Origin: Kangiella geojedonensis
GTDB lineage: Bacteria > Pseudomonadota > Gammaproteobacteria > Enterobacterales > Kangiellaceae
Direction: 5' to 3'
NCBI RefSeq assembly: GCF_000981765.1
Contig: NZ_CP010975.1
Span: forward strand, 1,860,001 to 1,924,000
Length of the DNA stretch: 64,000 nucleotides
Of this stretch, positions 16,717 to 25,778 are shown one piece after another. Under the pieces are notes generated by a model. It did not search any database. It saw nothing but the letters and a program-made list of their open reading frames with translations, and had not been told where the DNA came from. A program made the translations under genes and the position numbers. The stretch's first letter is position 1, and each line of letters opens with the position of its first letter.

Positions 16717-19398
16717 TTATAGGGTTGCTGGGTCAGCTTTATCAGCGTCAATGTTGTAACGCTTGAGAGCTTTCGTAACTTCTTTAACATCGATCTCACC
16801 GTCGTCTGCCAACGCTTTAAGCGCTGCCACCACGATATAATAACGATCAACCTCAAAGAAACGGCGTAGATTTTCGCGGCTGTCTGAGCGCCCGAATCCA
16901 TCCGTACCAAGAACGGTGTAACTCATTGGTACAAAATTGCGGATCTGATCAGCATAAGACTTCATATAGTCCGTAGCAGCAATCGCAGGGCCTTTTTGTT
17001 TCTCTAGACATTTTTCAACATACGATTTCTTAGGCTTTTTGTCTGGGTGTAGCATGTTTTCACGCTCTACTGACAAACCTTCACGGCGCAACTCAGTGAA
17101 GCTAGGAACTGACCAGATATCAGAAAGTACCCCAAAGTCTTCTTCGAGTAATTCAGCAGCATGCTCAACTTCACGTAAGATAGAACCAGAGCCCATCAGC
17201 TGGACACGCGGTGCTTTTTTACGCGACTTTTCCGTTTTCAATTGGTACATACCCTTAATAATGCCTTCTTCAACTCCTTCAGGCATTTCAGGGTGAACAT
17301 AATTTTCATTCAAGGTCGAAATATAATAGAACACATTTTCTTGGTCCTTATACATACGACGCATACCTTCGCGAACAATCACCGCCACTTCATAAGCATA
17401 GGTCGGGTCATAACTGACACAGTTCGGAATGGTTGCAGAAATTAAGTGATTATGACCATCTTGGTGCTGCAAGCCTTCGCCGTTCAAGGTAGTACGACCT
17501 GAGGTTGCACCAATTAAGAAACCACGCGCCTGCATATCACCTGCCGCCCACGCTAAGTCACCAATACGTTGGAAACCAAACATCGAGTAGAAGATATAGA
17601 ATGGAATCATCGGCAAGTTATTGCTCGAATAGCTGGTCGCTGCCGCCATCCACGATGACATTGCGCCCGCTTCGTTGATACCTTCCTCTAAAATCTGACC
17701 TTTCTTATCTTCACGGTAGTACATGATTTGATCCGAATCGACCGGATCATAAAGTTGACCGACTGACGAATAAATACCAATTTGACGGAACATGCCTTCC
17801 ATACCAAAGGTACGCGCTTCATCAGGAATAATCGGTACGATGCGCTCTTTCAGACTCTTGTCTTTTAAGAGCACGTTCAAGCCACGAACAAATGCCATTG
17901 TGGTTGAAATCTCACGATCACCACTCGACTTTAATAGTGGCTCAAATGCGTCCAACGAAGGAATATCTAGGCTCTGTGAATCAGGACGACGCGCTGGTAA
18001 ATGACCACCCAGCTTTTCTCGACGTTCGTGAAGGTACTTAATCTCTTCACTGTCTTCACCAGGGTGATAGAACGGTACATCCTCTAATTTGTCATCAGGG
18101 ATCGGGACATTGAAGCGGTCGCGGAAGTGTTTAAGTGCTTCTAGGTTCATCTTCTTCATCTGGTGAGCAGCGTTTTTACCCTCACCAGAAGAGCCCATGC
18201 CATATCCTTTAACCGTCTTAGCTAAGATCACCGTCGGCTGACCTTCGGTATTCACCGCTTTATGGTAAGCAGCATAAACTTTGTGCGGATCGTGACCACC
18301 ACGGTTTAAGCGCCAAATGTCCTCATCCGACATATTGGCTACCATTTCCAGCAACTTAGGATCTTTACCAAAGAAGTGCTCACGAGTATAAGCACCACCC
18401 TTGGCTTTGCAGTTTTGGTATTCGCCATCAACAGTTTCTTCCATCACTTTGCGCAAACGGCCTTCAGTGTCTCTCGCAATAAGTGGGTCCCAATAGCGGC
18501 CCCAAATCACTTTCAAGACACTCCAACCTGAACCACGGAACTCGCCTTCAAGTTCTTGGATGATTTTGCCGTTACCACGAACCGGACCATCAAGGCGTTG
18601 TAAATTACAGTTAACGACAAAAATTAAGTTGTCGAGTTTCTCTCGACCAGCAAGGCTAATAGCTCCCATTGATTCTGGCTCATCCATCTCACCATCACCA
18701 AGGAAAGCCCAAACTTTACGTCCTTTAGTATCTGCCAGACCACGGTTTTCCAAATATTTCAGGAAGCGTGCTTGGTAGATAGCTTGAATCGGGCCTAAGC
18801 CCATTGATACAGTCGGGAACTGCCAGAAATTCGGCATTAACCACGGGTGCGGGTATGATGATAAACCTTTACCATCAACTTCCTGACGGAAATTACTCAT
18901 CTGTTCTTCAGTCAAACGACCTTCAAGAAATGCACGGGCATAGATACCAGGTGAAGAGTGACCTTGATAATAGATCAAGTCACCTTTGTCTTCGTTGTTT
19001 CCTTTAAAGAAATGGTTAAATCCTACATCGTATAGCGTTGCGCTCGAAGCAAAGCTCGACAAGTGCCCACCTAGCTCAAGCTCTTTGTTAGACGCCTGAA
19101 GCACGATGGCAATAGCATTCCAACGAATAATTGCCCGTAATCGGCGTTCCATTTCTTGGTCGCCTGGCATATGAGCTTCTTGCGAAGGAGGAATTGTGTT
19201 CAAGTAAGCGGTGGTGAGATCAAACGGCAAGTTAGCACCGGCACGACGAGCCTTTGCTACTAGTTTTTCCAACAAGAAGTGCGCACGTTCTACGCCCTCT
19301 TCAGCCATCACCGCATCTAACGCATCAATCCACTCTTGTGTTTCAATGGGATCAACATCCTGCGCTGCTGCGTTTCTCTTTAAATCGTTATCAGACAT
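16717..19398 (-). CDS. aceE: Pyruvate dehydrogenase E1 component, homodimeric
   Basis: E1 decarboxylates pyruvate with thiamine diphosphate and passes the hydroxyethyl group to the lipoyl arm of AceF. The 893 residues match the homodimeric gammaproteobacterial type (E. coli 887). The ThDP-binding motif starts at GDGEMDEPES near residue 230. AKTVKGYGMGSSGEGKNAAHQ and TTLNGEGLQHQDGHNH are diagnostic. It is the first gene of the aceE-aceF-lpd set. In enterobacteria the repressor gene pdhR sits just upstream; here the next gene is ampE and pdhR is missing. Confidence 0.97.
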   Translation of the reverse strand: MSDNDLKRNAAAQDVDPIETQEWIDALDAVMAEEGVERAHFLLEKLVAKARRAGANLPFDLTTAYLNTIPPSQEAHMPGDQEMERRLRAIIRWNAIAIVLQASNKELELGGHLSSFASSATLYDVGFNHFFKGNNEDKGDLIYYQGHSSPGIYARAFLEGRLTEEQMSNFRQEVDGKGLSSYPHPWLMPNFWQFPTVSMGLGPIQAIYQARFLKYLENRGLADTKGRKVWAFLGDGEMDEPESMGAISLAGREKLDNLIFVVNCNLQRLDGPVRGNGKIIQELEGEFRGSGWSVLKVIWGRYWDPLIARDTEGRLRKVMEETVDGEYQNCKAKGGAYTREHFFGKDPKLLEMVANMSDEDIWRLNRGGHDPHKVYAAYHKAVNTEGQPTVILAKTVKGYGMGSSGEGKNAAHQMKKMNLEALKHFRDRFNVPIPDDKLEDVPFYHPGEDSEEIKYLHERREKLGGHLPARRPDSQSLDIPSLDAFEPLLKSSGDREISTTMAFVRGLNVLLKDKSLKERIVPIIPDEARTFGMEGMFRQIGIYSSVGQLYDPVDSDQIMYYREDKKGQILEEGINEAGAMSSWMAAATSYSSNNLPMIPFYIFYSMFGFQRIGDLAWAAGDMQARGFLIGATSGRTTLNGEGLQHQDGHNHLISATIPNCVSYDPTYAYEVAVIVREGMRRMYKDQENVFYYISTLNENYVHPEMPEGVEEGIIKGMYQLKTEKSRKKAPRVQLMGSGSILREVEHAAELLEEDFGVLSDIWSVPSFTELRREGLSVERENMLHPDKKPKKSYVEKCLEKQKGPAIAATDYMKSYADQIRNFVPMSYTVLGTDGFGRSDSRENLRRFFEVDRYYIVVAALKALADDGEIDVKEVTKALKRYNIDADKADPATL

Positions 19399-19433
19399 AT
19401 CTTTTATCGCCTTATGACAGCCACATGCATTTA

Positions 19434-19449
19434 TTTAACACGTGTTAAA
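19434..19449 (-). promoter_or_regulatory. 16-bp perfect palindrome upstream of aceE
   Basis: TTTAACACGTGTTAAA is an exact palindrome lying 36 bases before the aceE ATG, where an operator or a leader hairpin would act. I cannot match it to a known regulator. Confidence 0.4.
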
Positions 19450-19538
19450 CAGAATTAATAAAATTCACAAAGCCAACATCTTAGTCAAAAAAGCAACAAA
19501 AAGATACCATAGAGGGCAAAAATCGGGCAGTCAGACAC

Positions 19539-19553
19539 AGTGGTCTGACCTAG
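19539..19553 (-). promoter_or_regulatory. PdhR/FadR-like operator candidate upstream of aceE
   Basis: The core GGTCTGACC (19542-19550) fits the GGT-N3-ACC centre of PdhR sites. The outer bases match the TTGGT/ACCAA consensus only partly. It lies about 145 bases upstream of the aceE start and 60 bases beyond the ampE stop. No pdhR gene is adjacent, so this is weakly supported. Confidence 0.3.
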
Positions 19554-19604
19554 GGATTTCACAACCAGTTAATTAACCAGCGTTAAATAATAGGCTTCTA
19601 GCGC

Positions 19605-20480
19605 TTAAACGAAAGTCCAACCAAGTAGAGTCGCTACAGCGATAACAGCAAATAAAATAACGCCAGCTCGTTGCGATAAACTGATTGCACAGTGGTTTGA
19701 AGCGCAGGAGCTTGGCCTATCTTGATCTTCCTCACCGTCAATATAAGAGCCCATGCTGGCTGTGGCAGTTACGTTGAGTAACTCTTTACCGCTAACATTC
19801 AAGTCAAAAAACATGCCTTTACTGTGTTCGATACCACGTGCCATATCACCGGCTAATAGGTAAGTGAGTGCTGATAACCGGAAAGCAAACCATTCCATCG
19901 CATAGTGTACCTTTGTCCCAACTATCCCTAGCTTGCTTTCTTGCTGTTGCCACAACAACATGCGGTAAAGCAAAGCGCCAGCAGGTCCTAACAATACAAA
20001 CCAAATGGCCACGCTAAAGTATTGGCTCTCGATATTGTAGAAAATAGTCTCGGTAACATCCTTAACCATCTGCTCTTCATTCTCTGACTCTTTGCCGGTA
20101 TAGGTTTTAGCATATTCATAAGCGGCTTGAGAGTCGTCATGGCTCATCGCGCTGAAGTAGCCTTGCAGTTGCTTACTCGGCAGCTGTGGCCCAAAGGCAT
20201 GCACTAAGATGAGGACCATCAAACCAAGCATGATAACTGACGCAATAAAACCGTGATCAAACAACTTAAATATGACAAATACTAAAACAGCAGGTAATAA
20301 AACCTCGAACAGCTCTTTGATCCAGCCTTGATACCAGCTTTTGGTGCCAAGCGATTTCTCAAAGAATCTTAAGTAAGCAAAATACCAATTGTCACTACTC
20401 AATTTGTCACGCGCAATTGATTGATTGCCGTGATAATATCGCTCTATTAATATTGCAATGACTAAAGCTAATAACGCCAT
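19605..20480 (-). CDS. ampE: AmpE-like inner-membrane protein
   Basis: A 291-residue membrane protein in the ampD-ampE order typical of gammaproteobacteria. I chose the ATG at 20480 because it follows AAGGGG and gives the family-typical N-terminus MALLALVIAILIERYY; a longer frame begins at 20549 without a ribosome site. Hydrophobic segments lie near residues 45-85, 165-185 and at the C-terminus (AGVILFAVIAVATLLGWTF). The remainder is soluble, with a DDSQAAYEYAKTYTGKESEN segment. AmpE is a proposed sensory or signal-transducing partner in beta-lactamase induction; its molecular activity is unclear. Confidence 0.88.
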   Translation of the reverse strand: MALLALVIAILIERYYHGNQSIARDKLSSDNWYFAYLRFFEKSLGTKSWYQGWIKELFEVLLPAVLVFVIFKLFDHGFIASVIMLGLMVLILVHAFGPQLPSKQLQGYFSAMSHDDSQAAYEYAKTYTGKESENEEQMVKDVTETIFYNIESQYFSVAIWFVLLGPAGALLYRMLLWQQQESKLGIVGTKVHYAMEWFAFRLSALTYLLAGDMARGIEHSKGMFFDLNVSGKELLNVTATASMGSYIDGEEDQDRPSSCASNHCAISLSQRAGVILFAVIAVATLLGWTFV

Positions 20481-20575
20481 ATCCCCTTCCCAACATTTAA
20501 ATATTAATATTTCAACACTGTTATACCATAAGGTGAAAAGATTAAGCACCCTCCACCCAAGACTTATCTATCAAT

Positions 20576-21142
20576 CTACAGCAAGCCTTTATACAACTGC
20601 CAGTCAAAAGCTGGTCCAGGATCGGTCTTACGTCCTGGCGCAATATTCGCGTGCCCTGTAATTCGTTCACTCGAAATCTTCGGGTAAGCTGTGAGAATTA
20701 ATCGAGTCACTTTCGCCAACACCTCGTATTGAATCGCTTCGTACGGTAAGTCATCCGTCCCTTCAAGCTCAATGCCTATTGAGTAGTCGTTGCATTTCTC
20801 GCGACCTCCAAAGCTTGATACCCCGGCATGCCAGGCTCTTTTATGGAAGGGTACATATTGCACTAATTCTCCGTTCCGACGAATTAATAAATGGCTCGAC
20901 ACGCGAATACCGGCTACTTCCTCAAAGAATGGATGTTCGCTTGGATTTAAACAACCACCGAATAACTGATCGATGTAAGGTCCCCCAAATTGCTGAGGGG
21001 GTAAGCTAATGTTGTGAATCACTAACAAATCTATATCGTCATCACTGACGCGTTCATCATAATGATCGCACTCAGCCTGACGAGCACCCTCGATCAGACC
21101 AGTATGTAAATTTAGGCAATATTCTTGCTGGATAGGTGTCAT
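20576..21142 (-). CDS. ampD: 1,6-anhydro-N-acetylmuramyl-L-alanine amidase AmpD
   Basis: AmpD cleaves the anhydro-muropeptides recovered from cell-wall turnover, in the cytoplasm, and so lowers the inducer of AmpC beta-lactamase. The ATG at 21142 (after AGGAA) gives 188 residues, matching the family (E. coli 183); a longer frame from 21193 has no support. The zinc ligands are His43 in VIHNISLPP, His164 in ITGHANIAPGRKTDPGPAFDW and Asp174 in the same motif. It lies 95 bases upstream of ampE and is divergent from nadC. Confidence 0.95.
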   Translation of the reverse strand: MTPIQQEYCLNLHTGLIEGARQAECDHYDERVSDDDIDLLVIHNISLPPQQFGGPYIDQLFGGCLNPSEHPFFEEVAGIRVSSHLLIRRNGELVQYVPFHKRAWHAGVSSFGGREKCNDYSIGIELEGTDDLPYEAIQYEVLAKVTRLILTAYPKISSERITGHANIAPGRKTDPGPAFDWQLYKGLL

Positions 21143-21232
21143 GCTATTCCTAAACCCGTTTTTTGAGATTACAATACCACAGATTAAGCACATTATGATG
21201 CATCAACCCAGAAACCGCGTACGGAACAAATT

Positions 21233-22102
21233 ATGATCGAGATTCCCTATCAAGCCAAACTTAAAGAAAACATCGAGTATCAAGTCAAAAGAGCGCTTGA
21301 GGAAGACTTGAATGGCCTTGATGGCGTCGACGTTACCGCTGAACTTATCAACGCAGATAAAACAGCCAAAGGTCGCCTGATCACGCGCGAAGATTGTGTC
21401 GTTTGCGGTATTGATTGGTTCAATGCTGTGTTTGAAGCACTTGATCCTAGTATTAGTATAGAGTGGAAGTGTCAAGATGGCGACAAAGTCGCAGCAAACG
21501 ATACACTGTGTGAGTTAGAAGGTAATGCTCGCAATATTCTCACCGCAGAACGCAGTGCAATGAACTTCCTACAAACACTCTCTGGAACGGCGACCATCAC
21601 CTCTCGTTACGTCAGGGAACTAAAAGGCACGAACTGCCAGCTGCTGGATACGCGCAAGACAGTTCCTATGCTCAGATTAGCGCAAAAATACGCTGTATAC
21701 TGTGGTGGCGGTAAAAACCATCGCATGGGCTTATATGACGCCTTTCTGATTAAAGAAAATCATATCGTCTCTACGGGGTCAATCGAAGAGGCTGTGGCAA
21801 CGGCAAGACGCAATCACCCGAAAACACTGGTGGAAGTGGAGGTTGAGACCTTTGCACAACTTGATCAAGCGCTGGATGCTGGAGCTGATGTCATCATGTT
21901 GGACAACTTTAGTGTTGATGATATGCGCACGGGAGTTGCAATTAACCAGATGCATTCACACACTGCAAAAATTGAAGCTTCGGGAAATGTGACGATTGAA
22001 ACATTACGCGATATTGCTGAAACTGGTGTGGACTATATTTCGGTAGGTGCTCTAACCAAACACGTTAAAGCAGTCGATTTGTCATTACGATTAACACTGT
22101 AA
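21233..22102 (+). CDS. nadC: Nicotinate-nucleotide diphosphorylase (carboxylating)
   Basis: NadC (quinolinate phosphoribosyltransferase) converts quinolinate and PRPP to nicotinate mononucleotide in de novo NAD synthesis. The 289 residues fit. Diagnostic stretches are DTRKTVPMLRLAQKYAV, GGGKNHRMGLYDAFLIKENH (phosphate and quinolinate binding), VEVEVET and ADVIMLDNFS. It is divergent from ampD and converges on zapD with no intergenic gap, the two stop codons being adjacent. The nadC-ampD-ampE order is the same as in E. coli. Confidence 0.96.
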   Translation: MIEIPYQAKLKENIEYQVKRALEEDLNGLDGVDVTAELINADKTAKGRLITREDCVVCGIDWFNAVFEALDPSISIEWKCQDGDKVAANDTLCELEGNARNILTAERSAMNFLQTLSGTATITSRYVRELKGTNCQLLDTRKTVPMLRLAQKYAVYCGGGKNHRMGLYDAFLIKENHIVSTGSIEEAVATARRNHPKTLVEVEVETFAQLDQALDAGADVIMLDNFSVDDMRTGVAINQMHSHTAKIEASGNVTIETLRDIAETGVDYISVGALTKHVKAVDLSLRLTL

Positions 22103-22870
22103 TCAGCAAATAGCCAGTTCGAACTCAAAGTCTTCAGCAACTGGCTTTAACTCACTCTCTGCTTTTTCGATAAAGCGGATACTAAAATAATGTTTAGAGC
22201 CGCTAATCTCCGGGAAGTAGCTTGAATCGCTGGGCAACATCACTCGTAACAACTGTGGATTGCTTCGATTAGAAAGGCTACTTTGATAAACGCCTTGTTT
22301 GCTTACTACCGATTCAAACTCACCATTTTCTCTGAATAGACGTAACAGAATTTTGATGCACTGCGCCAACCCATCAAGATGTGAAAACCATTCTTTAAGA
22401 CAGTTTTGACGGTATTGCGGTGACTGGTTTAAAAATAGATGCAGTTCCGGTAGATCAAAACTACAAGTTCCGCCTGGCATACGAATACGATTCTTTAGCA
22501 TATCAATAAAGCGATCTGAGCGCAGTGTGGTGCCAAACTTTCCACGGTAACGGCTTAGCCAGTCAAGCAATTGGTTCAGTTGGTCTAAAAACCGCTTTAA
22601 CTTTAGTGCATCAATATAAGGACTTTCTTCAAGTTGCTCAAAGTGAAGCTTTTGGGCTTCAAGTTCTTTTATCAACTCTCCTTTAATATCGCCACGATCA
22701 AGGCTATCAAGAATTTCCCACAAATTTCTGAGAGCACCAACATGGCAAATCGTTGATTCTTGTTCTCTCAAGTGTAATTGAATCGCGAATAGCTGTTCTA
22801 GGCGAAGATAGGTGCGAACCTGCTCGCTTAACGGGTGTTCGTAAAGAATTGACTCAACAGCGTCACTCAT
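22103..22870 (-). CDS. zapD: Cell division protein ZapD
   Basis: ZapD (YacF) binds the FtsZ C-terminal tail and bundles filaments at the Z ring. The 255-residue length, the mostly helical sequence (YEHPLSEQVRTYLRLEQLF near residue 9; RIRMPGGTCSFDLPELHLFL in the middle) and the position directly after coaE all match the family. It starts four bases after the coaE stop, as the last gene of the pilB-pilC-pilD-coaE-zapD string. Confidence 0.93.
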   Translation of the reverse strand: MSDAVESILYEHPLSEQVRTYLRLEQLFAIQLHLREQESTICHVGALRNLWEILDSLDRGDIKGELIKELEAQKLHFEQLEESPYIDALKLKRFLDQLNQLLDWLSRYRGKFGTTLRSDRFIDMLKNRIRMPGGTCSFDLPELHLFLNQSPQYRQNCLKEWFSHLDGLAQCIKILLRLFRENGEFESVVSKQGVYQSSLSNRSNPQLLRVMLPSDSSYFPEISGSKHYFSIRFIEKAESELKPVAEDFEFELAIC

Positions 22871-22874
22871 AGAG

Positions 22875-23495
22875 TTAGCCCCTTGCTAAATCACGATATT
22901 GCCTGTCTAGATTTATAACTTGTTGTTTTAACGATTGCAAATCTGAATGGTTGACGATCACATCATCTGCAATTAATAGCCGTTCCTGACGACTGGCTTG
23001 AGCTTTAATCAATGCTTCAGCTTGCTCGACCGAACTGCCATCTCGTTGCATCAACCGTTCTTGCTGCACCACTTCACTGCTATCAACCACTAGCACTCTT
23101 TGATACTGCAGAGCTTCATTCGTTCCGTGAATGGTTTCAGCATATAACGGTATCACGCTGACGGTATAAAGCTCTTTGTTGTCTTTAGCCTCATCGCGTA
23201 GAGATTTCATTTTATGCCGGATCATTGGGTGCAAAAGTTGATTCAGCCACTCACGATGTTGCTTATTGTCAAAAACGATATTGCGTAATGCTTTGCGATC
23301 GAGGGAGCCATCGTTATGAAGTACAGCGGCACCAAAATACTCAGTTATTGCCTTCAGTCCTTCTGAGCCAATGGCCACCACCTCGCGGGCAATGATATCA
23401 GCATCGATCACTGTCACGCCAAGTTCTTGAAAATAGCGACTAGCGGCTGATTTGCCGCTAGCGACGCCACCAGTTAGCACAACGTGATAAGTCAT
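22875..23495 (-). CDS. coaE: Dephospho-CoA kinase
   Basis: CoaE phosphorylates the 3'-hydroxyl of dephospho-CoA, the last step of CoA synthesis. The 206-residue P-loop kinase has its Walker A GGVASGKS at residues 9-16, followed by DADIIAREVV near 32-41 and the LID-like region RQERLLIADDVIVNHSD near the C-terminus. It begins five bases after the pilD stop, within the same gene string. Confidence 0.95.
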   Translation of the reverse strand: MTYHVVLTGGVASGKSAASRYFQELGVTVIDADIIAREVVAIGSEGLKAITEYFGAAVLHNDGSLDRKALRNIVFDNKQHREWLNQLLHPMIRHKMKSLRDEAKDNKELYTVSVIPLYAETIHGTNEALQYQRVLVVDSSEVVQQERLMQRDGSSVEQAEALIKAQASRQERLLIADDVIVNHSDLQSLKQQVINLDRQYRDLARG

Positions 23496-23500
23496 ATTTC

Positions 23501-24409
23501 CTAAGGAGCCAACAGATTAAGATAATACTCAGTTAGTGACTGCCCCCAAATTAGGGTAATCCAGCCGGCAATAGCAAGAAACGGTCCGAAGGGAATGGTG
23601 TAATCCCTCCCTTTTTTGTTGATAACCATCGCTAGTATCCCGAGAACTGCACCGGTAACCGTCGATAGAATAATCACGAGTGGAAGCATTTTAAAGCCAA
23701 CAAAAGCACCGATGGCGGCTAAAAGCTTAAAGTCACCATGCCCCATACCTTCCTTGCCAGTAGCAATTTTAAATAACCAATAAATTGACCAAAGCACAAG
23801 GTAACCACATAAAGCACCTATCACTGAGGACTCTAAATCAGGTGCAAAACTAGCTTGTACCGCTAAAGGCTCTATGAACAAAAATACGGATAGCCCCAGC
23901 CAGATCAATGGCAAGGTCAACTGATCAGGAAGAATCTTATGGTCATAATCAATGAAGCTGCCGATGATTAAGTAAGACGTGAACAGTAATGCAAATAGTA
24001 GCAACCAACTAAAACCAAATACCCAGGCGCAAATCGCAAAGGTGACAGCGGTCAATAGCTCTACAAATGGGTAACGAATGGATATGCCCGTTTTGCAAGA
24101 GCGACACTTACCTCTTAAGACAAGCCAGCTCAAAACAGGGACATTTTCAAAGGCCGAAATCTTATGGCCGCATTTGGGGCATGCCGAACGTGGGGTTACC
24201 AGAGTGTACTTCTCAGGCATCTCATCTTTTGGGCAACTTACTTCACAATGTGCCTCTTTTAGAATTTCAGAAGCAGTTGCTCGCCACTCTCTATTGAGAA
24301 TTACTGGTAAGCGATGGATTACTACATTAAAAAAGCTACCAAAAAGCAAGCCCAGTACAAAAACAAAACCTGCCAATAAAGGCAGGTTATTTGATAATAA
24401 TTCAATCAT
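23501..24409 (-). CDS. pilD: Type IV prepilin peptidase and N-methyltransferase
   Basis: PilD cleaves the leader of type IV prepilins and related pseudopilins and methylates the new N-terminal Phe, at the inner membrane. The 302-residue protein has the cytoplasmic zinc module with Cys77, Cys80, Cys102 and Cys105 (CPKC and CRSC). The catalytic aspartates lie in GSFIDYDHKILPD (near 154) and in the GxGD motif GHGD (Asp226). About eight membrane helices are visible. The ATG at 24409 is five codons ahead of the usual LPLLAGFVFVLGLLFGSFFNV helix. Confidence 0.96.
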   Translation of the reverse strand: MIELLSNNLPLLAGFVFVLGLLFGSFFNVVIHRLPVILNREWRATASEILKEAHCEVSCPKDEMPEKYTLVTPRSACPKCGHKISAFENVPVLSWLVLRGKCRSCKTGISIRYPFVELLTAVTFAICAWVFGFSWLLLFALLFTSYLIIGSFIDYDHKILPDQLTLPLIWLGLSVFLFIEPLAVQASFAPDLESSVIGALCGYLVLWSIYWLFKIATGKEGMGHGDFKLLAAIGAFVGFKMLPLVIILSTVTGAVLGILAMVINKKGRDYTIPFGPFLAIAGWITLIWGQSLTEYYLNLLAP

Positions 24410-24439
24410 TTTAATTGTAATTTAATCTTCGTTAATTTC

Positions 24440-25687
24440 TTAGAATGCATCACCAAGCTTAAAGATTGGTAGATACATAGCAACAATAATGGTACCAACA
24501 AGGCCACCGATAAAGACAATAACAAACGGTTCGATCAAAGAACTCAAACCATCAACAGCATCATCAACTTCGGCTTCATAGATATCAGCAACCTTTGATA
24601 ACATAGTGTCAACTGAACCCGCTTCCTCACCAATCGCTACCATCTGGTTAACCATATTGGGGAATACACCTGTAGAAGTCATTGCCATATTAATCTGTAA
24701 GCCGCTTGTAACATCTTCCTTAATTTTCATAATGGCTTTCTTGTATACCGTATTGCCAGAAGCACCAGCAGCAGAGTCTAGGGCATCGACGAGTGGAACA
24801 CCAGCCGCAAAAGTAGTCGCTAAGGTTCGCGCGTAACGTGCCACTGCAGCTTTTTGTACCAAAGGTCCAAAAATTGGAATTTTCAATAACAACCTATCTT
24901 TTGCTTCTCTAAACTGTGGAGAGTTCTTATTCGCTTGAGCAAATCCAAACACAATAGCAATCAGCACCCCTAAATAAATGTACCAATTAGCCTGCATATT
25001 TTCTGATGCTGCCACAACCATGCCTGTTAAAGCCGGTAAATCAGCTCCAGCTCCCGAAAAAAGGTCTTTAAACATTGGTACCACATAAATCAGTAGGACT
25101 GCCGTAACTGCGAGCGATACTACGATAACTGCAATGGGATACATCATAGCTTTTTTAATCTTCGACTTTAAAGCTTCCGACTTTTCTTTATAGGTAGCAA
25201 TACGGTCAAGCATTTGCTCAAGTGTACCTGACTGCTCACCAGCATGAATCAAATCACAGACAAGCTCATCAAAATATTTTGGATGTCCTCGCAAAGCTGT
25301 GGCGAATGGGTTACCCGACTCTACATCTTCCTTAATTTTAAGGACTAAGTCTTGAACACTAGCATTCTCATGGCCTTTTCCGATGATATCGAATGACTGG
25401 ACTAAGGGTACACCGGCCTTCATCATTGTGGCTAGCTGGCGTAGAAAGACAGCAATATCAACCGGCTTTATCGGTTTTTTTCCACCACCCAATGAACCAA
25501 ATAAATCAGCATTAACAGTTTTAGGAGTTACGCCCTGCTTTCTTAAAGCCACCTTAACTTCATCTGCATCAACAGCAGGCATTGAGCCTTTAACCTTTTG
25601 CCCCTGCTTATTGACCCCTTTCCACTGAAAAACTTTTTGTTTTTTTTGCTTTTTAGATGTATTGCGCTTTTTAACTGCAGTTGCCAT
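24440..25687 (-). CDS. pilC: Type IV pilus assembly platform protein PilC
   Basis: PilC is the inner-membrane platform on which the PilB motor builds the pilus. The 415 residues carry a Lys-rich N-terminus, then two T2SSF domains: the first with DIAVFLRQLATMMKAGVPLVQSFDIIG and the second with AKDRLLLKIPIFG...AVARYARTLATTFAAGVPLVDALD. Membrane helices lie near residues 180-210, 230-250 and 385-405. It lies 91 bases after pilB and 30 bases before pilD. Confidence 0.95.
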   Translation of the reverse strand: MATAVKKRNTSKKQKKQKVFQWKGVNKQGQKVKGSMPAVDADEVKVALRKQGVTPKTVNADLFGSLGGGKKPIKPVDIAVFLRQLATMMKAGVPLVQSFDIIGKGHENASVQDLVLKIKEDVESGNPFATALRGHPKYFDELVCDLIHAGEQSGTLEQMLDRIATYKEKSEALKSKIKKAMMYPIAVIVVSLAVTAVLLIYVVPMFKDLFSGAGADLPALTGMVVAASENMQANWYIYLGVLIAIVFGFAQANKNSPQFREAKDRLLLKIPIFGPLVQKAAVARYARTLATTFAAGVPLVDALDSAAGASGNTVYKKAIMKIKEDVTSGLQINMAMTSTGVFPNMVNQMVAIGEEAGSVDTMLSKVADIYEAEVDDAVDGLSSLIEPFVIVFIGGLVGTIIVAMYLPIFKLGDAF

Positions 25688-25778
25688 GTTCCGGTACCTT
25701 TAGCCCTTAGTTTTACCAATATAGCAAAGAAAGGTGTTTTTCCTCAATAAAATAAACAAGATCAAGGAATTAGAGTCA

